Shown in pieces: positions 18,536 through 26,804 of a stretch of 64,000 nucleotides of DNA. The notes beneath the pieces were generated by a model. The model was not told the DNA's origin. It saw only the letters and a list, made by a program, of their open reading frames with translations, and searched no databases. The DNA lies in contig JASMLP010000112.1 in assembly GCA_030748635.1 (NCBI GenBank), forward strand, positions 1 through 64,000. Direction: 5' to 3'. The position numbers were made by a program, and so were the translations under genes. Source of the DNA: Planctomycetota bacterium. Lineage in GTDB: Bacteria; Planctomycetota; JACQVV01; JASMLP01. Within the stretch, counting starts at the first letter, position 1. Each line of letters opens with the position of its first letter.

Positions 18536-19105
18536 ATGGACCCTGAAACCATGCTACCGAGAAAAAACGCCTTCACCCTCATTGAGCTTCTGATCGTGAT
18601 TGCGATCATATCGATTCTGGTTTCGATGAGCGCACCGGCCCTGATTGCTGCCCGCGGTCGCGCCTATTCAGCCAAATGCAAGAACAACCTCAAAAACATC
18701 AACCTCTGGATCCACCTCTACTCGGATAACTGGTCCCATCGATTCCCGGAAGAGGACGGGGGCCGATTCCTCCGCACTCTGTACTTCGCCAGCAACACAG
18801 CCGACTCCCAGAGCTTCCTCTGCCCAGGAACTCTCGACGACAACCGAAACGGAGAGCTACTAATCGAAGAGCCGGATGGTCGCGGAACCAGCTATGGAGC
18901 CCGATACAACGACCCGCTAAGCAGTTGGTATCTCAGTGGACGCCAGCAGCGCGAATCTTCAAAAACGACCATCGTTTCGGACCGCATGCTGAACAATCAC
19001 AACGATTCAATGAACTTCCTGTTTCTCGATGGCCATGTCGATCAGATTAATGCTCACGACATGAAACTCGACTGGTATCTGGCTCCCCTTTCTAGCACGC
19101 GGTAG
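18536..19105 (+). CDS. second H-X9-DG prepilin-like protein
   Basis: 189 aa. The prepilin signal is RKNA then FTLIELLIVIAIISILVS; the residue before Phe is Ala instead of Gly, which some prepilin peptidases accept. The C-terminal motif NHNDSMNFLFLDGH is again H-X9-DG. It is a paralogue of the preceding gene (shared AKCK-NLK after the helix, YSDNW against YADSW, FLCP), which points to local duplication. No Shine-Dalgarno is evident, unlike the first copy, so expression is probably lower. A second in-frame ATG five codons in is also possible. Confidence 0.87.
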   Translation: MDPETMLPRKNAFTLIELLIVIAIISILVSMSAPALIAARGRAYSAKCKNNLKNINLWIHLYSDNWSHRFPEEDGGRFLRTLYFASNTADSQSFLCPGTLDDNRNGELLIEEPDGRGTSYGARYNDPLSSWYLSGRQQRESSKTTIVSDRMLNNHNDSMNFLFLDGHVDQINAHDMKLDWYLAPLSSTR

Positions 19106-19125
19106 AGGAATCCGGCCGAGCCCGT

Positions 19126-19153
19126 TTGACACCTCCTGCTCGGCTCTTATAAT
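19126..19153 (+). promoter_or_regulatory. consensus sigma70 promoter placing the start at the ATG (leaderless)
   Basis: TTGACA, 16 bases, TATAAT: both hexamers perfect. Only six bases (GCCACC) separate the -10 from the ATG at 19160, so the expected transcription start is the A of the ATG. Confidence 0.88.
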
Positions 19154-19159
19154 GCCACC

Positions 19160-19576
19160 ATGTTTCCTTCGCCCTCGGAAAAAGAAAAGCCCGTCTACGA
19201 CATCCTCATCTGCGATGATGAAGACGCGGTACGAGGCCTGGTTGAAGAGATTGTTCGGACAGAGGGGTTTTCTTTTTTGAGCGCCCGCTCAGGAAAAGAG
19301 GCCTTTGGTAAAGCGATGGAAAACGAGTTCCGCCTGATCTTGATGGACATGAAAATGCCTGATGATTGGGACGGACTCACGGCCATACGTTCCATGGAAT
19401 TTTGTAACGAAAATCGGCGAGTTATCGTGGTGAGCGCCTGGCTCGATGACAAGATGAAGCAAGATCTCTCGGAAGAACGCAATGTCATCGGTTGGATCGA
19501 AAAACCGTTTGACCCGGCCAAACTCGTATCGATGATCCGCCTGGGACTCGGCCAACCTCTTCCTGGAACCGACTGA
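19160..19576 (+). CDS. single-domain response regulator (receiver only)
   Basis: 138 aa, CheY-like, without an output domain. Key residues: the acidic pair DD (about 19-20), phospho-acceptor Asp 63 in LILMDMKMP, Ser 92 in the Thr/Ser position (VVSAW) and Lys 115 in EKPF. It would act by binding a partner, or as a phosphate relay. No histidine kinase is adjacent. The promoter is a perfect TTGACA/TATAAT whose start site falls on the ATG, so the mRNA is probably leaderless and strongly transcribed. The RecA-like gene follows after 29 bp and is probably co-transcribed. Confidence 0.92.
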   Translation: MFPSPSEKEKPVYDILICDDEDAVRGLVEEIVRTEGFSFLSARSGKEAFGKAMENEFRLILMDMKMPDDWDGLTAIRSMEFCNENRRVIVVSAWLDDKMKQDLSEERNVIGWIEKPFDPAKLVSMIRLGLGQPLPGTD

Positions 19577-19605
19577 TTTGGGAATCCCCTTGAGTTCCCT
19601 GGATC

Positions 19606-20553
19606 ATGGATCCGTTTCCCCAGGGAGATAACCCCCTTCGAATCGTGCCAACCGGTTCACGCCAACTGGATCGCGCGCTGGGTACAGGTGGTTTCCCGAT
19701 CGGTCATACGGTAGAGATTTTCGGAGAGCCGGCCTCCGGTAAAACGACACTCGCTCTCCACACCATTGCCCAGATCCAGTCCCGTGGCGGTTCTGCCGCC
19801 TTCCTCGACACAGAGCATTCACTCGACACCCCGTTCGCTTCGCGTATCGGCGTTAACCTTGACGAACTACTCTTCTCCCAGCCTGACCACGGTGAGCAGG
19901 CGATTGAAATCGCTGAACACCTCATTCGAACAGGCGCCGTGGATGTACTCGTCATCGATTCCGTCGCATCCCTGATTTCCAGGGAAGAACTCGCGGCTTC
20001 CATGGGATCCCCTGTATCAAGTTCCCAGTCGCGCCTGATGTCGAACGCTCTCGCTCGACTCTCCGGCTTTCTTTACCGCACTCAGACTCTCCTCCTATTC
20101 TGCAATCAAATTCGAACCCGACTGGATTCGGTTCATCCTGGCGCGGTGGCCACCCCCGGAGGACGCGCCCTGACCATGCACGCCACCATACGCGTTGAAA
20201 TCCAACGTCTTGGCCGTATCGAACACGAAGGTCAAGTGAAAGGACAAAGGGTCCGTGCCCGCACCGTAAAGAATCGTCTTGCGCCCCCCTTCGAAACCGT
20301 GGAATTCGACATCTATTTCGATCGAGGGATCTGCCCCATCAGCGACCTGATCGATGCCGCCATCCACCAGGGATTCTTACAGCAGAAAAGAGGAAGTTGG
20401 TTTCTGGAAGATCATCCGCTGGGGGTCAGTCGGCAGGAGTTGATTCAGAGCCTCCAGGATCAGCCCGCAATCCGTGAATCAATGGAACACAAAGTCATCC
20501 ATCTCCATCCTTCCCAACCTCAGAGATCGGATCCCCCCCCCCATCGTCCATAG
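19606..20553 (+). CDS. RecA-family recombinase lacking the N-terminal polymerisation helix
   Basis: 315 aa. The ATPase core is clearly RecA: Walker A GEPASGKTT (40-48), catalytic Glu in LDTEHSLD (70), SQPDHGEQALE-like SQPDHGEQAIEIAEHL, Walker B VLVIDSVASL, and NQIR with the sensing Gln (168). It begins directly at the core (IVPTGSRQLDRAL) and lacks the roughly 30-residue N-terminal helix and strand that standard RecA uses to bind the neighbouring subunit; an in-frame stop five codons upstream rules out a longer start. The L1 and L2 DNA-binding loops are also diverged (MGSPVSSSQSRL; VHPGAVATPGG). The C-terminus is Pro/His rich, not acidic. It may be a specialised paralogue or the cell's only RecA. 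Its 3' end overlaps a convergent gene by 59 bp. Confidence 0.82.
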   Translation: MDPFPQGDNPLRIVPTGSRQLDRALGTGGFPIGHTVEIFGEPASGKTTLALHTIAQIQSRGGSAAFLDTEHSLDTPFASRIGVNLDELLFSQPDHGEQAIEIAEHLIRTGAVDVLVIDSVASLISREELAASMGSPVSSSQSRLMSNALARLSGFLYRTQTLLLFCNQIRTRLDSVHPGAVATPGGRALTMHATIRVEIQRLGRIEHEGQVKGQRVRARTVKNRLAPPFETVEFDIYFDRGICPISDLIDAAIHQGFLQQKRGSWFLEDHPLGVSRQELIQSLQDQPAIRESMEHKVIHLHPSQPQRSDPPPHRP

Positions 20554-21700
20554 CCTCCACCTCAGCAGCGGGAGATGCCTTCTCGCCGACGAGAAGATAG
20601 ATCCCGCCGATCAGACTCCAGGCGATGGTAATCATCCTCACGATGATCGACAACGCCACCGCGCGTGTCCCCATTGCGCCGGCCCCTCCGACAGCTCCTC
20701 CGATACGCTCAAAGGAACTGGCGTAAAGAGCTTCACTCAGGCCCCACCCCCCAACAGAGATCGGAATGGCAGAGATCATCCAGATTGTTGGGAGCATCAC
20801 CAGCAATGTTCCAAAAGTCACCCCTTCGATCCCCAAGGAACGACAGCAAATGGCATTCACGGATACGGCTGTGACATGATTGATGATGGATAAACCCCAG
20901 GCCAAGGCGATCGCTTTTTTCTGGTCACGGAACCGCATCATCACCTCGTCCGCTGTGCGTATAAGGCCCTCGAAAGGCAGGCGAGCGATCAAGGCTCCCA
21001 ATTTCAACCGACGCCGGATTCGCCGACTAAACAGTGTTCCAGCGCCAACAGCAAAAGCCAACAAAAGCCCGTAGACGAGGTAAAAAGCCCGTCGATAATC
21101 CGGGTTATCCAGATGAAATGGAAGAGTCGCCGCGGCCAGAGTTGCCAGAGCAAACAACCCGATCACTCGATCCAGGAATACGGTCACCACCGCTCCTGTA
21201 CGCCGCTCCGTAGCGCGCGCGACATAAACCGCCTTGATCACATCTCCCCCGGTCATACCGGGCAAAACGTTATTGTAAAACAGAGCAATGAAGTTCCATC
21301 GAAACGCTTTCATATGAGGAATCACGATCCCCACGCTTCGATTCAAGGTCTGCCAGCGAATCACGGCAACCAGCGGACACAAAGCCCACAGAAACAATGC
21401 GGCAACCAGATATTTGACCTGACACCGCCGCACGATGGTCACGAATCCGGGATGTACGTCTAACCCGAGACCCGAGGATCCGGGCGCGACGTCTTTTCGA
21501 GAGATCTCGCGGACTTCAGAAGTCCCCGCCAAGCGGAACTCGAAGCCCTCGGAAGTCTCATTCAAGAACCGCCCTCTCAGGGTCGTGCCATCCCGCAAAA
21601 CAACACGATCCTGCGTTTCGATCAACACCCCAAACACATAGGAGAAAAGCCCGACCGTGACCAGGACACGCAAAAGCGTCCACATATGCTTACGAGTCAC
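20495..21700 (-). CDS. flippase-like integral membrane protein (lysylphosphatidylglycerol synthase TM family)
   Basis: 401 aa with about eight membrane helices. Family marks: RWQTLNRSVGI, FYNNVLPGMTGGDVIKAVYVAR, VFLDRVIGLFAL and the late VGGWGLSEALYA. Members move or make aminoacylated or glycosylated lipids. Between the first helix (about 8 to 26) and the second (about 95) sits an extra soluble domain of about 60 residues (DRVVLRDGTTLRGRFLNE) of small beta-barrel type, followed by its continuation FEFRLAGTSEVREISRKDV. The C-terminal tail is acidic and faces the cytoplasm. The gene is convergent with, and overlaps, the RecA-like gene. Substrate unknown. Confidence 0.82.
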   Translation of the reverse strand: MTRKHMWTLLRVLVTVGLFSYVFGVLIETQDRVVLRDGTTLRGRFLNETSEGFEFRLAGTSEVREISRKDVAPGSSGLGLDVHPGFVTIVRRCQVKYLVAALFLWALCPLVAVIRWQTLNRSVGIVIPHMKAFRWNFIALFYNNVLPGMTGGDVIKAVYVARATERRTGAVVTVFLDRVIGLFALATLAAATLPFHLDNPDYRRAFYLVYGLLLAFAVGAGTLFSRRIRRRLKLGALIARLPFEGLIRTADEVMMRFRDQKKAIALAWGLSIINHVTAVSVNAICCRSLGIEGVTFGTLLVMLPTIWMISAIPISVGGWGLSEALYASSFERIGGAVGGAGAMGTRAVALSIIVRMITIAWSLIGGIYLLVGEKASPAAEVEAMDDGGGDPISEVGKDGDG

Positions 21701-21750
21701 CGGATCAATCCCCCCGGCAGATCTTGTCGCGAAAAATATCTACCGGATAA

Positions 21751-22383
21751 TCAATCAGTGAGAGCACGCCACCCATCCGCATCTCGACCGTGATCTTCTC
21801 CAGTCAAACTTTTGAGTGCGAGAAACGCATTGACTCGAACAGTCTCGTCTGCGTCGTCCAACGCAAGAACCAACCCCGAAAGAGCCCGACGATCGCCGAG
21901 TCTTGCGAGAGAGCGAGCCGCCTTGAAGCGAACCCACGCATGTTCATCCTTGTTCAAACGGAGAATCAGAGGCTCGACAGCCTCGGGACGACCGGCCTTC
22001 CCCAAGGCATGAGCCGCCTCAAATCGGACCACAAAGCTCGGATCTTCGAGTGCGTACAAAAAAACCGGAAAGTAGGCTTCCTGCCGAGACTCTCGCCCCA
22101 TGAGGCGCACGGCGGATGAACGAACCAGAGGAGACAACGCTCCTTGGGCCGCAGCAATCAATAACTGACGTGTTTCGTCATCTTTTGTCCCGGTTTCGCT
22201 CAACTCGACCAGAGCTTCCATCTGCTCGACCTGAGTTCCATTCTTGAGAGTTTGAGCAAAATCGCTCGTGGTGCGACAAGAAACCGATGCTACGAGGAGA
22301 ACGATACAGAAACTCCACCTCGCGAAGAAGTTCCCATTTCGAATTGAATTCCGAAGTCCGTTCAAAACCCCAACCTCCCCCAT
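21751..22383 (-). CDS. HEAT-repeat lipoprotein
   Basis: 210 aa. An N-terminal signal with lipobox VASVSC (Cys about 36) is followed by about four HEAT/PBS-lyase-type repeats, for example SPLVRSSAVRLMGRES, PSFVVRFEAAHALGKAG, HAWVRFKAARSLARLGD and DETVRVNAFLALKSLTG. Such proteins are protein-binding scaffolds; no enzymatic residues are seen. It lies downstream of the giant kinase pair on the same strand but with its own 135-bp gap, and upstream of the flippase-like gene (50 bp). The start is not certain, since there are about 20 residues before the signal core. Confidence 0.78.
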   Translation of the reverse strand: MGEVGVLNGLRNSIRNGNFFARWSFCIVLLVASVSCRTTSDFAQTLKNGTQVEQMEALVELSETGTKDDETRQLLIAAAQGALSPLVRSSAVRLMGRESRQEAYFPVFLYALEDPSFVVRFEAAHALGKAGRPEAVEPLILRLNKDEHAWVRFKAARSLARLGDRRALSGLVLALDDADETVRVNAFLALKSLTGEDHGRDADGWRALTD

Positions 22384-22518
22384 TTGCGGGTTCCAAGATC
22401 CCTAAAAATTTCCTATATACCACCCCAATACGGCCCCGATCCCTACGAAATATGGAGCTCAACGTAATGATTATAGGAGCCCCAAAAGGGGTTGCAAGAA
22501 CTCAAGCAAGCTGCTGGC

Positions 22519-25500
22519 TCATTCCTTGCAATAACGCTTCAGAATGGACTGATAACGATCGTCGGAACGAATGAATTCGAGATCAGCGGTTCGTTGAACA
22601 AGGATGCACCCATCATATCCCAGCCGAAAGAGATGCTCGAGATGCTGGATAGACTGTTCAGCGTCTTCAAGTAATGCGAAATAACACGCCATATGGAAAT
22701 GAATCAACGGGAACTCAGGGTCGATACCCAGGCACTTCTGAAAGTCCTCCCCCGCTTCATTCATGTCACCCCGATGCAGACGAACCCGACCTCGTATCAT
22801 ATAGGCTACTTGATGTTTCTTATTGAGTCGTATCGCCTGATCAAGCGACTTGAGGGCCCGATCAAGATAGTCTTTTTTTCGGCGACCTAGTTCATAGAGA
22901 TTGCAATACACAAACCCTTTGACAAACCAGGCCGCCGAATCGTTGGGACGATGTCGGATTTGATCATCGAGCGCACCAATAATTCGTTCCGGATGAGCAT
23001 ACAGAGCCAAGAAACGAGCCGCAGTAATCATCCGCTCACTAAAATCCGAATTGAATTCGAGAGCTCGAGCCGAATCCAGAAGGGCGAATGGAACCAGCTC
23101 GATATTCTTGTTCTTCATGAACAAATCAAGTCGGCACCGAGCCCTCAAGTAGTAAGCGTCCGCATGACTTGGATCCAGTTCAATCACACGAGTCAGTGAA
23201 GTCAATGCGGCTTCATAGCGATTGGCCCCCAGAGCACTCCGCCCCTGCTCATAGAGTTCCTCCGCCTGCTGTCGATGAAGCGCTCGAAACGACTGAACTT
23301 TTTCGTCATCTTTACGAGCCAATTCCTCTTTCCCAAGAGACCGAAGGATTTCAGCTCGTAGCTGGAAATAAGGGGGATGGTCCGGTCGCATCCCAATAAG
23401 CCGCTCGGCATCGGCAAGGGCCTCCTCATTTTTCTCCATTCGCTGGTACACCCGAGCACGTTTTTCGATGGGAACCGCTGATTCCGGATCATACTGAGCG
23501 GATTGACTCAGAACATGAACCGCTTCAGGAAGTCGATCCTGCTCGACATACAAAGCTCCTAACGCCATATAGGTATTGGAGTCAAAAGGATGGATCTGGA
23601 CCGCCTTTCGATAGACCTGCTCCGCCTCCTCATCACGTACTGCTCGGACCAAAACACCTCCGAGAGAACGATACACCCGGTAATCAAAAGGTTTTTCGAT
23701 CATCAGGAAATGTAAAATTTGAATAGATCGATCTCGTTCGGGTCCCTGACTCAACATCCAGGCATATTCACCCAGGTCTTGAAAACGTCGCTCATCCCGC
23801 TTCAAAGATCGTTCCAGCTCGACCAACCAGTGTCGTCCCCTTTCCAGATCTTTTCCCCTGGAATCCGCCCGGGCCATCAACGCGTAGACAGCGGGGTGAT
23901 CGGGGTCGATCTTCTTGGCAAAACGAAGCAATTCGTTCGCTTTATTCTTCCTCTCGGCGAGCAGATTCACTTGGGCCAAACCGATCAACCCTTCCACGGA
24001 CCGGGGGGCTTGGGACAGATGGCCTTCGAAGACCTGCCGAGCCTCCTCCTCCCGACCGAGTTTGATCAACAATCCCCCCAGCAAGCGAGCGCTACGGGGA
24101 GACTTCGGCACCAATGCATATGCTTGCCGAAAAGCTTTTTCCGCCTTTATCAACTGCCCATCGATCTGATACGCCACTCCAAGGTCGGTCCACGCAACTC
24201 CCTTCGAACCAGGGACCTCGACTGCCGCCTCTAGATGTCGCCGCGCAACCCCTCCACGCCCAAGCCAAAGTTCTGCGCGCCCCAGATGCCCAACCGCACG
24301 ATGTACCTCAGCATCTGGAAGGACTCCGACTGCCTGGGCCAGGTCGTCTCTTCCTTTCTCATAAAGATGGAGATGATCGAGTCGAACAATTCCACGTCGA
24401 AGGTAACTAGGTGCAAAATCATTATTGCACGCGATTGAAGCGTCATAACAGAGTTGAGCTCGCACCCAATCCTCACGCGCTTCTTCCAGACGCCCCATTT
24501 CGTAATCAGGACGCGGGTCTGCGGGAAGGGCTTCCTTGGCTCGAACCAGGTCCAATTGAGTGCGTTTACCGATTTCGGCATCTTTATCGCGCCGGAACAT
24601 CTCGAGTCCAGCCCTCCCCCTTTCCAACCAGATCTCACCGGAATCCCCCCCTTTCCCTTCCAGCGTTCGGTCAAAACTTTCGAAAGCTTTATCGTACTGC
24701 CCGATCTGCATGAGGATCTGCCCTCGAAGCCGGTGGGTTTCGATCAGGTCCGGACTGTATTCAATCGCTAAGTCCAGATCGGAAAGAGCCTCCGAATGGT
24801 CTTTCATCTCCATCCGTATACGTGCTCGAAGCAAATACCCCTCAACGAGTTCTGGCGTCAGACCCAGAGCCGAATTTAGCTCCTGGAGCGCCTGAGACCA
24901 TTGGGCTTGGTCTACCCAAACCCGAGCTAGCTCCATGTGAATCGAACCTCGATACCTCCGATCCGCTGGATGCAACGGAAGGCGAACGCCGCGCAGCAAC
25001 TCCTCGACCGCTTTCTCATAATCCTGGAGCATGCGAAGTTCATGTCCCTGTCGCTTGCTCTCCTCTACCGCACGTCGTTGCTGGAGCCGGGTCTCTCGAA
25101 CCCGATCTATCAATTCACGTTGTCGTTTTTCTCGCAGTTGCCGATTCTTCTGATAGACCGGAACAGAAGCCCCTACCAATGCAACGATCATCACAAAAAA
25201 CACGGAGTGACGATGTTTTCGAAAGCTTCTCCAGGTTTTCCCCAAAAAACCCAGCGGCTTCGCCAGAATAGGATCACCTCGTTGAAATCGCTGCAGATCC
25301 TCGGCCATCTCCCCCGCAGATCGATAGCGACGCTTGGGATCTTTTTCGATCGCTTTCAGGATAATGGTCTCGACATCCTCGGGCACACGAGAGTTGCACT
25401 GCCGCGGAGACATCGGATCGTCATAAACGAGCTTATTGAATATCTGAACCGAATTGTCTCCCTGAAAAGGCAAAAGGCCTGTTACCAGGCGGTACAGAAT

Positions 25501-26799
25501 AATCCCCATCGAGTAGACATCAGTTCTACGATCTACCTTGCTCGTGTAGCCTCGAGCCTGTTCCGGACTCATGAAGCAAGGGGTTCCCAAAGCCTGCTCA
25601 CTTCGGGTCAGAACGCTCTGCTCTTGATCCACCCATTTGGCGAGACCGAAATCTGCCACCATCGGCTTCTCTTGACGGTCGATGATGATATTGCCGGGCT
25701 TCATGTCCCGGTGAATCACCCCCTGCAGATGAGCGTAATGTAAAGCCTCACATACCTTCTGAACAATGCGAAGGCTAAAATCCAACTCCGGCAACCCGAC
25801 TCGCAACAGACGTGCATCCAAATCTTCGCCTTCGATGAAGTCCATCGTGAAGTAATGATGTTCACCGTACTGTCCCGCTTCGTGAACTGAAATGATGTTG
25901 GAATGATTGAGTCGTCCCGCAGTCGCCACCTCACGCTGAAACCGACGAATCTGCTCAGGGGTGGCTTCGTGCCCATACCGAAGCACCTTCAATGCGACAA
26001 TGCGATTTGGACGCTGCTGACGGGCTCGATAAACAATCCCCATCCCCCCACTACCAATTTCTTCTTCCAGCTCGAATTCGCCAAATCGAGCTCCCTCTAC
26101 GGGACCGTCTTCTCCAGGACTCCATCCGGACGACTCCTCCGACAAGAGGTCATCGACCGAGATCTCATGCATCCCCTTCAAACTCACTCCGCAGGCGGGA
26201 CAAGCCAAAAGCGACTCCCCACCCGAACCGGAAGTTTCAGCTCCACATTCAACACAACGGCGAGTCCCCTCCCGCTCTTCCCCTAGGAGTTCCAGAAACT
26301 CTTGAATCGACAGGTAGCGCTCTTTGACCAAAACCTGAGTCAAAGTCATTCGATTCCCCCTCCTGGCCAAACGTTCCTGTAAGGATTGCGCACGCCCAAG
26401 ATCGGCTTCCCCCAGAAAACCACGACTCAACGCTCGTCGAATTAGAGACATGTCGAGTTCTTCGGAAAGATTATGAGGAAGAAAACTCGAGGACTCCTTT
26501 TTCCGTGAAGATGGTAGCCTCTCTTCCAACGTTTTTTCCGCGGCCCCCGCATCCGACGGGGGACCAACCTTGGACTCCGACCGTTTTTCCCGCATCCCCT
26601 CTAGTCGCTTGGTCAGCAGAGCCAAAACCTCATCCGCCTGTCCTTTGGAAAGAAATCCCTGCTCGACCAGAATCCCACCCAGCTTGCGATCCGGAGACTG
26701 AGTTCTCTGAATCAATCGGGCAATGCGAGCATTCTCTTCACTCAGAAACCCTTTCTCGAAAGAGATCTTCGCAAAAAGTTCATCCACCTTCCTCGACAT
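22519..26799 (-). CDS. giant receptor Ser/Thr kinase: GspE-N-like modules, zinc ribbon, kinase, TM, TPR array
   Basis: 1426 aa. Order: helical module 1 (about 1-65, with KLGGILVEQGFLSKGQ), a linker, module 2 (about 118-175, with ALSRGFLGEADL), zinc ribbon (C182, C185, C200, C203), kinase (about 238-505) with GSGGMGIV, Lys 271, HRDMKPGN (363) and DFG (383), one TM helix (about 532-549), then about 870 residues of TPR units such as YFQLRAEILRSLGK. The catalytic residues are all canonical and the activation loop has TRSEQALGTPCFMSPEQ, typical of PknB-like kinases. The TPR part would be outside the membrane. It follows the 1399-aa paralogue after 5 bp; the pair form one transcript. Confidence 0.93.
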   Translation of the reverse strand: MSRKVDELFAKISFEKGFLSEENARIARLIQRTQSPDRKLGGILVEQGFLSKGQADEVLALLTKRLEGMREKRSESKVGPPSDAGAAEKTLEERLPSSRKKESSSFLPHNLSEELDMSLIRRALSRGFLGEADLGRAQSLQERLARRGNRMTLTQVLVKERYLSIQEFLELLGEEREGTRRCVECGAETSGSGGESLLACPACGVSLKGMHEISVDDLLSEESSGWSPGEDGPVEGARFGEFELEEEIGSGGMGIVYRARQQRPNRIVALKVLRYGHEATPEQIRRFQREVATAGRLNHSNIISVHEAGQYGEHHYFTMDFIEGEDLDARLLRVGLPELDFSLRIVQKVCEALHYAHLQGVIHRDMKPGNIIIDRQEKPMVADFGLAKWVDQEQSVLTRSEQALGTPCFMSPEQARGYTSKVDRRTDVYSMGIILYRLVTGLLPFQGDNSVQIFNKLVYDDPMSPRQCNSRVPEDVETIILKAIEKDPKRRYRSAGEMAEDLQRFQRGDPILAKPLGFLGKTWRSFRKHRHSVFFVMIVALVGASVPVYQKNRQLREKRQRELIDRVRETRLQQRRAVEESKRQGHELRMLQDYEKAVEELLRGVRLPLHPADRRYRGSIHMELARVWVDQAQWSQALQELNSALGLTPELVEGYLLRARIRMEMKDHSEALSDLDLAIEYSPDLIETHRLRGQILMQIGQYDKAFESFDRTLEGKGGDSGEIWLERGRAGLEMFRRDKDAEIGKRTQLDLVRAKEALPADPRPDYEMGRLEEAREDWVRAQLCYDASIACNNDFAPSYLRRGIVRLDHLHLYEKGRDDLAQAVGVLPDAEVHRAVGHLGRAELWLGRGGVARRHLEAAVEVPGSKGVAWTDLGVAYQIDGQLIKAEKAFRQAYALVPKSPRSARLLGGLLIKLGREEEARQVFEGHLSQAPRSVEGLIGLAQVNLLAERKNKANELLRFAKKIDPDHPAVYALMARADSRGKDLERGRHWLVELERSLKRDERRFQDLGEYAWMLSQGPERDRSIQILHFLMIEKPFDYRVYRSLGGVLVRAVRDEEAEQVYRKAVQIHPFDSNTYMALGALYVEQDRLPEAVHVLSQSAQYDPESAVPIEKRARVYQRMEKNEEALADAERLIGMRPDHPPYFQLRAEILRSLGKEELARKDDEKVQSFRALHRQQAEELYEQGRSALGANRYEAALTSLTRVIELDPSHADAYYLRARCRLDLFMKNKNIELVPFALLDSARALEFNSDFSERMITAARFLALYAHPERIIGALDDQIRHRPNDSAAWFVKGFVYCNLYELGRRKKDYLDRALKSLDQAIRLNKKHQVAYMIRGRVRLHRGDMNEAGEDFQKCLGIDPEFPLIHFHMACYFALLEDAEQSIQHLEHLFRLGYDGCILVQRTADLEFIRSDDRYQSILKRYCKE

Positions 26800-26804
26800 A
26801 CTCT

